DNA from: Papilionanthe hookeriana x Papilionanthe teres
Taxonomy: Eukaryota; Streptophyta; Magnoliopsida; Asparagales; Orchidaceae
Length of the DNA stretch: 64,000 bases
Direction of reading: 5' to 3'
Assembly: GCA_022702705.1 (NCBI GenBank)
Contig: CM040421.1
Span: 78,920,121-78,984,120, forward strand
Shown here: positions 57,290 through 64,000 of the stretch, in pieces
How positions within the stretch are numbered: the first letter of the stretch is position 1
Layout: every line of letters starts with the position of its first letter
The notes under the pieces: generated by a model
Databases searched by the model: none
The model's input: the letters and a program-made list of their open reading frames with translations, nothing else
Told to the model about the DNA's origin: nothing
Translations under genes and position numbers: made by a program

Positions 57290-59560
57290 TTTCAGTGTAT
57301 GTCTTAGTGCAATTGAGTTTTCAACATTTCGTGTATTTCTATCGCATTGCACGGTGTCCGATGCATTTCATGGTTTGCGTACCTCTTTCCACGTAAATAC
57401 ATCGAAAATACATCGAAAATACATCGCAAAATTCGGTGTATTTTCGGTGTATTTCCGTGCATTGCATGGTTTGCAGGATCTACAGATTTCTGGTGTATTC
57501 TCAAGTGTACTTCTGCATCTGTATGGTTGCAGGATGTTTTTCAATTGTTCAGTGTCTGTTGTCTTAATTTCTTAATAATAGTGCACTACAGAGCAGAAGT
57601 CTGGTGTTTTCTCTGTGTTTCTGTTGCATTGCATGGTGTCCAGCAACAGCAGGATTCTGGTGTATTTTGAGGGAATTCTGGTGCATTTCATGGTTTGCAG
57701 ACTCTTTCCACGTAAATACACTGAAAATACACTCGAAAATACACTTGCGGAATCCAGTGTATTTTCAGTGTATTTCTGGCATTGCATGGTTTGCAGGATC
57801 TACAGGTTTCTGGTGTATTCTCAAGTGTACTGCTGTACTGTATGGTTGCTGGATGTTTTTCAATTGTTTAGTGCCTGCTGTCTTAATTTATTAATAGTAG
57901 TGCACAATACAGCAGAATTCTGGTGTTTTCTCTGTGTTTCTGTTGCATTGCATGGTGTCCAGCAACAGCAGGATTCTGGTGTATTTTGAGGGGAATTCTG
58001 GTGCATTTCATGGTTTGCAGACTCTTTCCATGTAAATACACTGAAAATACATCGAAAATACACTCTGTGATTCAGTGTATTTTCAGTGTATTTTCAGTGT
58101 ATTTCTGGTGCATTGCATGGTTTGCAGGATCTACAGGTTTCTGGTGTATTCTCAAGTGTACTGCTGTACTGTATGGTTGCTGGATGTTTTTCAATTGTTT
58201 AGTGCCTGCTGTCTTAATTTATTAATAGTAGTGCACAATACAGCAGAATTCTGGTGTTTTCTCTGTGTTTCTGTTGCATTGTATGGTGTCCAGCAACAAC
58301 AGCATTCTGGTGTATTTTGAGGGGAATTCTGGTGCATTTCATGGTTTGCAGACTCTTTCCACGTAAATACACTGAAAATACACTCGCGGATTCCGGTGTA
58401 TTTTCGGTGTATTTTCGATGTATTTCAGTGCATCGTATGGTTTGCGGGATCTGCTGTGTTTCGGTGTATTCTCGAGTGTACTGTCAGTATCTTGTATAGT
58501 TCTTGGATGTTTTTCAATTGTTTAGTGCTCGCTTGTCTTAATTTATTAATAGTAGTGCACAATACGCGAGACTACAGTGTTTTCTCGTGTTTCTGTTGCA
58601 TTGCATGGTGTCCAGCAACAGCAGGATTCTGGTGTATTTTGAGGGGAATTCTGGTGCATTTCATGGTTTGCAGACTCTTTCCACGTAAATACACTGAAAA
58701 TACACTGCAGAATTCTGGTGTATTTTCGATGTATTTTCGATGTATTTCAGTGCATTGCATGGTTTGCAGGATCTACGGTGTTTCGGTGTATTCTCGAGTG
58801 TATTCGTCATCTTGTATAGTTCCTGGATGTTTTTCAATTGTTTAGTGCCTGCTGTCTTAATTTATTAATAGTAGTGCACAATACAGCAGAATTCTGGTGT
58901 TTTCTTTGTTTCTGTTGCATTGCATGGTGTCTAGCAACAACAGCATTCTGGTGTATTTTGAGGGGAATTCTGGTGCATTTCATGGTTTGCAGACTCTTTC
59001 CACGTAAATACACTGAAAATACACTGAAAATACACTGCAGAATTCTGGTGTATTTTCAGTGTATTTTCAGTGTATTTCTGGTGCATTGCATGGTTTGCGG
59101 GATCTACGATTTCCGGTGTATTCTCAAGTGTACTTCATCGTACTGTATGGTTCCAGGATGTTTTCAATTGTTCAGTGCCTGCTGTCTTAATTTCTTAATA
59201 GTAGTGCACAATACACCGAATTCGGTGTTTTACGTATATCTACGTTGCATTGCATGGTGTCCAGCAACAGCAGGATTCTGGTATATTTTGAGGGGAATTC
59301 TGGTGCATTTCATGGTTTGCAGTCTCTTTCCACGTAAATACACTGAAAATACACTGCAGAATTTTGGTGTATTTTCAGTGTATTTGCAGTGTATTTCTGG
59401 TGTATTGCATGGTTTGCAGGATCTACAGATTTCTGGTGTATTCTCTAGTGTATTTTTGGTAATAGAAGAGATAGCTAAATACACTGCAAATATACTGAAA
59501 ATACACTGACAATAACACTGAAAATAGAAGAGACTGAAAATACACTGAAAATACAGCATA
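57290..59560. repeat. Higher-order tandem repeats (about 6 x 325 bp) between the convergent genes
   Basis: The landmark cagcaacaRcagVattctgg occurs at about 57641, 57960, 58291, 58613, 58932 and 59262, giving periods of 319-331 bp. Each unit holds, in order, a gtgtattttgagggRaattctgg block, gcatttcatggtttgcagactctttccacg, then TACACTGAAAATACACT (inverse 11-mer), then GTGTATTTTCAGTGTATTT (direct 11-mer), then tgcatggtttgcaggatctac and a cctgctgtcttaatt block. So every unit can form a hairpin from opposite 11-mer runs. The open frames (up to 223 codons) are repeat artefacts. Units are diverged by scattered changes. Confidence 0.9.
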
Positions 59561-59591
59561 AACATACACAACTCCAAATGAGTTTGTTTAT

Positions 59592-59879
59592 TTACATGGT
59601 TGTACAAGGTTTTCTCATTAATAACATTTCAATCATGTCACATCTCGATGATGGAATGCATCGGTAATTCGGTGTAGGATGGTTCGAGCGTGACATTTTC
59701 CTCGTACCACGTACAAATCGAATGTTAGTGAGATCATTTGAAAGTAAGATCGGAGTAGTTAGAAAGATATTTACCATGCTCGGTGATCGTGACACTCGCG
59801 AACATGTTTGCTCCACAATTACTTTGTGGTTCTTCTCTACTGGATCCTTCATGAATTTTTGCCGCATAAAGTCGTTCAT
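59592..59879 (-). pseudogene. Possible last exon region of the transposase gene
   Basis: A minus-strand frame from ATG at 59879 reads MNDFMRQKFMKDPVEKNHKV, then SRVSRSPSM before a GTAAAT donor-like site. It follows the transposase C-terminal piece (ends 59918) and could be a further exon or an unrelated short gene. No domain was recognised. Confidence 0.3.
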
Positions 59880-59917
59880 TTTAGTATCGAGTACGATTAT
59901 ATAAAATACTAAATTAT

Positions 59918-62359
59918 TTAGAATGTAGAATTACATACTCTTCGTCCTCTTGCCTTTTTCCCGCATCCTTTTAGCTCTAACATTGGAAATACCTTTGGGT
60001 CTCTTTTTTCGGGATCATTTAGATTGCTAGTTGGCGCATGTGATTTTTTCTTTTTGGTAGCTTTATTTGGATTAGGATCCTTCCCATCTAATATGTCATC
60101 AATACCTATAGATGCTGTCTTCAATGCATCAAGAAGGTATGTCTCGGCGCGTTCATTTCCACCTGCTTTAGTTATTAGTTGGTATACAAACTTTTGACAG
60201 TGTGACTTAAATAAGATTCCACTGGAACTTGCGATGGACATTTCAGAGTCCTCCATACATACGTATGGGCCAAATAAAAGTTTTAAATAACTAAGTGAAT
60301 GACTCTATTGTCTCGTCGGCTAAAAAACCAACTTCGAAGAGGACGTTTTGCCAGTGGTGGTTAACCCCTACAAAAGGAGCACAACATAAATTGTACTTAT
60401 TCAAACGGTAGCTCGTGTCGAAAGTTACAACGTCCCCAAAGCAATCATAATCAAGTCTACAACTCCCGTCACACCAGAAAAAGCTTCTTAGTCTCCCTTC
60501 ATCATCAGTCTCGAAGTCCCATGCAAACATACTGTCATGATTTTGTCGTTCCATGAATAATTGCAATAGAGAGTTTGCATCACCGTGTTCAATTCTAAAA
60601 CTTCCATCCCTTTGAAGGAAATTGTAGGCATCTTGTCTCGTACACTCCATGTTCTCTACTCCACCAACCTCAACAGCGAAGGAACCTAAAAGCGTCTCGT
60701 CGCTCTAATCCCCGAACCTCGTCATCGATCTCGGCAATTCCGCATTTAGCTCGCTAACCTTCCGACCGGACCGTAGAAGGTGATTGTCACCGGATTCCGC
60801 CAAGGGGTGGTTATGCCCTTCGACAAATTTCTTTATCGACCAATTGCCGTCAATGTCTACAACATAACGAACCATTGCTTCGACGACCAATCCTTTTCTC
60901 GGCCTTTCATGTACTTCAACGTATCGGCGACCAGGTGACTCTTTCTTATGGCCTCGCTTTAGCACAAGTATAATCCTTCGACTTAATTTGCCCGGAGTTC
61001 GGCCAAGCATCGTCGTGATCCTCGTGGACATCGAATCCAACATGATGTGCATAAGCGCAATAGTGTTCGTAAGCCTCCACCTCATTATGAACAATAGTAT
61101 CGAGAAAACCGTTTACAATTGGATCATTTGAATCACTTCCTCCCACGGTAACTACAAATTGAATTTGTACAATAAAGTTAGTCGACTTGTATGACCTGTG
61201 CAATACTATAAAAACACACCGGGAATAGACCAAAAATACTCGCGAAAAACACAAAATTAATATCAACTAGCAGGAATACCCTAACTTTAAGGTAGAAACA
61301 ACATCAAAATATGTCATATATCACCCATATAGATCGTAGGCTCGAATTTAACTTAAAACAAGCAATACACCGAAAATACACGAATACACCGAGAATACAC
61401 TGAAAATACACTCGAAATAATCCACTTACAATACAATAAAAATTACACCCAAAATACACTGAAAATACACTAAAAATAATACATTGACAATACACTGAAA
61501 ATACACTGAAAATACACTGAAAATACACTGAAAATAAACTGAAAATGATACATTGAATATACACTGAAAATACACTGAAAATACTCCAGTGAGATTACAC
61601 TGAAAATAATACACTGCGAATACACTGAAAATAAACTGAAAATGACACACTGAAAATACACTAAAAATACTCAAGTGACAATACACTGGTGATAATACTC
61701 TGAGAATACACTGAAAATACACCGAAATTACACTGAAAATACACTGAAAATACACTGAAAATACTCCAGTGAGAATACACTGATAATAATACACTGAGAA
61801 TACACTGAAAATACACTGAGAATACACTGCAAATGATACACTGAAAATACACTGAAAATACACTGAAAATACTCCAGTGAGAATACACTGAAAATAATAC
61901 ACTGCGAATACACTGAAAATAAACTGAAAATGACACACCGAAAATACACTAAAAATACTCAAGCGAGAATACACCGATGATAATACTCTGAGAATACACT
62001 GAAAATACACCGAAAATACACTGAAAATACTCCAGTGAGAATACACTGATAATAATACACTGAGAATACACTGTAAATACACTGAGAATACACTGAAAAT
62101 ACACTAAAAATACACTGAAAATACATTGAAAATACTCCAATGAGAATACACTGATAATAATACACTGAGAATACACTGAAAATACACTGAAAAAACACTG
62201 AAAAAACACTGAAAGTACTCAAGGAAAATCACTTTAGGTTATTACTTATCCCTTCAACAGGAATATTCCACGCAGGGTTAATCTTACCTCCTCCGTCCTA
62301 AACGAGTTTCCGTAATTCATGCTTTCTATTTCTTCATTAAGAGAAAAACCAAACTCCAT
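59918..62359 (-). pseudogene. FAR1/MULE-type transposase gene, internally deleted
   Basis: Exon 1 is 62359-62288 (24 codons, MEFGFSLNEEIESMNYGNSF..., donor GTAAGA). The intron with the array ends near 61152, but the simplest join is out of phase, so that border is uncertain. The next part has the FAR1 DNA-binding domain (VEAYEHYCAYAHHVGF..., CA, WSIKKFVEGHNHPLAESG), with a frameshift near 60985 and a stop at 60705. Then comes the MULE transposase start: GRLRSFFWCDGSCRLDYDCF, GDVVTFDTSYRLNKY (first catalytic Asp, codon 60417-60419), FVGVNHHWQNVLF, DETIESFT, and a stop where relatives have Trp. Only a C-terminal tail (60256-59918) follows. The second Asp, the Glu and the SWIM zinc finger are deleted, so the protein cannot transpose the element. 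Confidence 0.9.
61365..62220 (-). repeat. Minisatellite array of the same units, inverted, in transposase intron 1
   Basis: Read on the minus strand it is again GTGTATTTTCA / GTGTATTATTTTCA, hence sense relative to the transposase gene. Higher-order periodicity is visible: a CTCCAGTGAGAATACACTG-type word recurs at about 61592, 61772, 61882, 62031 and 62135. ORFs of up to 218 codons on the minus strand come from the repeat. Confidence 0.95.
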
Positions 62360-62547
62360 CACTTGGAAATAGCGAAGGTGAAACCCCAGAGAGACAAAAT
62401 CACTTTTCGTTAACCCTAAAGAGCCAAAAATGCACTTTTCGAAAACCCTAACAGAGCCAAAAAACCACTTTTCTGCTATTTATTCGGCACTATTACGTTA
62501 ATGGCAGATGCGAGGGAACCAAAATGACCGTATGCAAAAAAGCGGGA

Positions 62548-62707
62548 GAAACGATCGGGTCGGGTCGGGCCGGGCCGGGCGTTTAATTTTCCCTTTTTTC
62601 CATTAAGTATCCGACGTGGACTTTGGGCCCCACTTACGCCACGCGTCGTTTTTTAACTGGCGTCCGAACGTAGCGCTACGTTCGGACGACGCACAGGAAA
62701 ATTCGGC
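62548..62707 (-). repeat. MULE terminal inverted repeat, right (160 bp)
   Basis: Exact inverse of 52825-52984 by eye, including the 28-bp palindrome (62661-62688). Between it and exon 1 of the transposase, the minus strand repeats a ttttggctctgttaggg / ttttggctctttaggg leader (about 62410-62465), probably 5' UTR. Confidence 0.95.
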
Positions 62708-62716
62708 CCTTCTCCT
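62708..62716. repeat. 9-bp target-site duplication CCTTCTCCT (right)
   Basis: Matches 52816-52824. Removing the element and one copy rejoins ...CGTGTCTTCTCCTTCTCCT to AGGGTGTGCGTGAG. Confidence 0.95.
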
Positions 62717-63628
62717 AGGGTGTGCGTGAGTTCAGGTTTTATAATAGTTTTATTTCTTTTTTATTATTATTATTTTAATAATCCAAACCCTCGATTTGTG
62801 CAATTTGCTCGTGCAAGGAGCACAAGCAAAATGGGTATCCTTTCTGGCTAAAGTTAATGTTCTGGATGAACCGGCGTGGTCCATTTCATCATACGGGGTC
62901 GTTCGGACAATCTCGTCGCCGATCAGGTCAAAAAACGCATTGAATTCACTTTTCATCAAAATTTTAGCTCGCGATAGATTATTTCAAAATTTAATTTCGA
63001 TTCAGATTAATTTCGAAGCAAATAAATGTTCGAGTGATGCAAATTTCAATGTTTGATCGTGTCGACGATCTGAATTGTGAAATTCGTCCGTTGAGAGGTG
63101 CGAATCATGCATGGGACAACTCTATGGCTTAAAGGTCCTATAAAGACTTATTTTAAGCTTTGTCGTGTTAGTTTTAACCTTCTAAATATTAAAGGTCGGC
63201 AACTACACATGCGGAACTTCAAAAACGAACATGGAGTTGGTTCGAGCTTCTAAAATAAGGTGGGTCTAATCTCTAGTCCTCTAGGATAGTCAAAAGGAAA
63301 GTGTTACGGCTAGATCCTAAGCACTAAAAAAAGATAAAGACCTCACCAAAAATGAGGTCAACATTCTTGCAATGATTTGATTAGTGTGGATTATTACCTC
63401 CTCTTTGATATTGATGGGGGCAATTAAACAATATTTGTTTAGGTGAATATTCTTGTGAATATAACGTGTTGCATTTTGTTCTTTCTTGCACCTTAAATTT
63501 GTTTTGGTATTGCACTTTTAAGACATTTTCAATGATTCCTTTAGGTATTTCTTTCTTCAAGTTTTACTTGTGTGCATTAGTTTGATTATTTAATAATTGA
63601 ATGTATGACTTTAAAATTGTATGGGATT
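62717..63628. other. DNA flanking the MULE on the right
   Basis: A few short ORFs on both strands (62750-63056) with no recognisable family. From 63100 it is AT-rich. Confidence 0.4.
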
Positions 63629-64000
63629 GAATGATGAACTGAATTCTTTCTTAGTGAAGTCAAATTATATTGTTTTTCCTAGATTGATGTGTTTTAGAGA
63701 AGTCAAATTACATTATATCACTACATTGTTTTGTATTATTTTCTTATTAACATTTTACTTTCAATAATGTCATAATCTGAGAATCTGATGACCAACTTTC
63801 TAATTTCTAATTGATTTTACTGCTATGTTTCATGGCTTTGAATGATGAACCGAATTCTTTTTTAGCGAAGCCAAATTAAATTGTTTTCCCTAGATTTATG
63901 TGTTTTGGAGGAGCCAAATTACATTATATCACTACATTGTTTTGTATTATTTTTTTATTAACATATTACTTTTAATAATGTCATAATCTAAGAATCTAAT
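63629..64000 (+). repeat. Tandem duplication, 211-bp period, running off the window
   Basis: The block starting GAATGATGAACTGAATTC (63629) recurs at 63840 as GAATGATGAACCGAATTC. Both continue through a block containing ATTACATTATATCACTACAT to AATGTCATAATCTRAGAATC, with about 10% differences. A third copy may follow outside. It could be a satellite-like array. Confidence 0.85.

Larger units (their letters stand above)
52825..62707. mobile_element. MULE (Mutator-like element) with Ulp1 and FAR1-type transposase genes, 9883 bp
   Basis: Bounded by 160-bp inverted repeats that appear identical base for base and by a perfect 9-bp duplication. It contains a + strand gene for a Ulp1-like protease (53167-57197) and a convergent minus-strand FAR1/MULE transposase gene (62359-59918). 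Tandem arrays lie in the apparent first intron of each gene and between the two gene ends. MULEs carrying Ulp1-like genes (Kaonashi/CUMULE types) are known in plants; the symmetric arrays are not something I know from them. Identical TIRs argue for recent movement, yet both genes are broken, so the last move was probably driven in trans. Confidence 0.95.

Noticed and set aside
57347..59509. ORFs of 96-223 codons in the central MULE region
   Set aside because: They are periodic copies of the 325-bp repeat, with the same peptide recurring (CIAWCPATAGFWCIL) in shifting frames. No domain.
61426..62220. 218-codon minus-strand ORF and its neighbours as a membrane protein
   Set aside because: Same repeat artefact, in the transposase intron.

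Overview
This is nuclear DNA from a flowering plant, almost certainly a dicot. The evidence is AT-rich DNA with GT-AG introns, Athila-type Ty3/Gypsy and Ty1/Copia retrotransposons, a MULE carrying FAR1-type transposase and Ulp1-protease genes, small Harbinger/Tourist-like elements, and fragments of plant nuclear genes (an STAT-type SH2-domain-protein-like gene, an ALKBH-type demethylase, dUTPase). The species cannot be named from the sequence. No rRNA, organellar or bacterial gene was seen, and no gene in the window looks fully intact. This is transposon-dominated, gene-fragment-rich DNA.

Layout. 1-10511: an Athila-lineage retrotransposon on the minus strand (gag, protease, RT, RNase H, integrase, extra 3' ORF), with its 5' LTR at 8708-10511 and its 3' LTR outside the window. 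Its integrase is split by an LTR-derived insertion of the same family in the opposite orientation (2376-4232), with a perfect 5-bp target duplication. 10512-12196: the first of four copies of a repeat that carries dUTPase exons. 12197-18690: low-coding DNA with small repeats. 18700-22728: four exons, all in phase 0, of a gene resembling plant SH2-domain protein A. It has one in-frame stop and no SH2 part, and a 559-bp solo LTR with a 5-bp target duplication follows it. 24-26 kb: a possible 1-kb Harbinger-like element and unidentified exon-like ORFs. 27.3-31 kb and 33.2-35.3 kb: two decayed Ty1/Copia elements on the minus strand. 35.7-37.5 kb: an old Athila-like LTR with a 284-bp MITE inside it. 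37.5-38.0 kb: a broken ALKBH gene fragment.

38198-46813 is a giant palindrome with arms of about 4.4 and 4.2 kb and a 17-bp spacer. Each arm carries the same dUTPase pseudogene with internally duplicated exons. A fourth, truncated copy lies at 49850-51842, fused to another dispersed repeat that also occurs at 31181-31848. A tRNA-promoter-like segment sits inside a foldback repeat near 48 kb.

52825-62707 is the most striking object: a 9883-bp MULE with apparently identical 160-bp terminal inverted repeats and a perfect 9-bp target duplication. It holds two convergent broken genes, a Ulp1-like cysteine protease (+) and a FAR1/MULE transposase (-). The apparent first intron of each gene is filled with about 1 kb of a tandem repeat made of 11-bp and 14-bp units, always in the sense direction of its own gene. 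The space between the two gene ends holds about six 325-bp higher-order repeats built from the same 11-mer in both orientations. This symmetric architecture is the best candidate for a previously undescribed system. Beyond the MULE the window ends in AT-rich DNA with a 211-bp tandem duplication.
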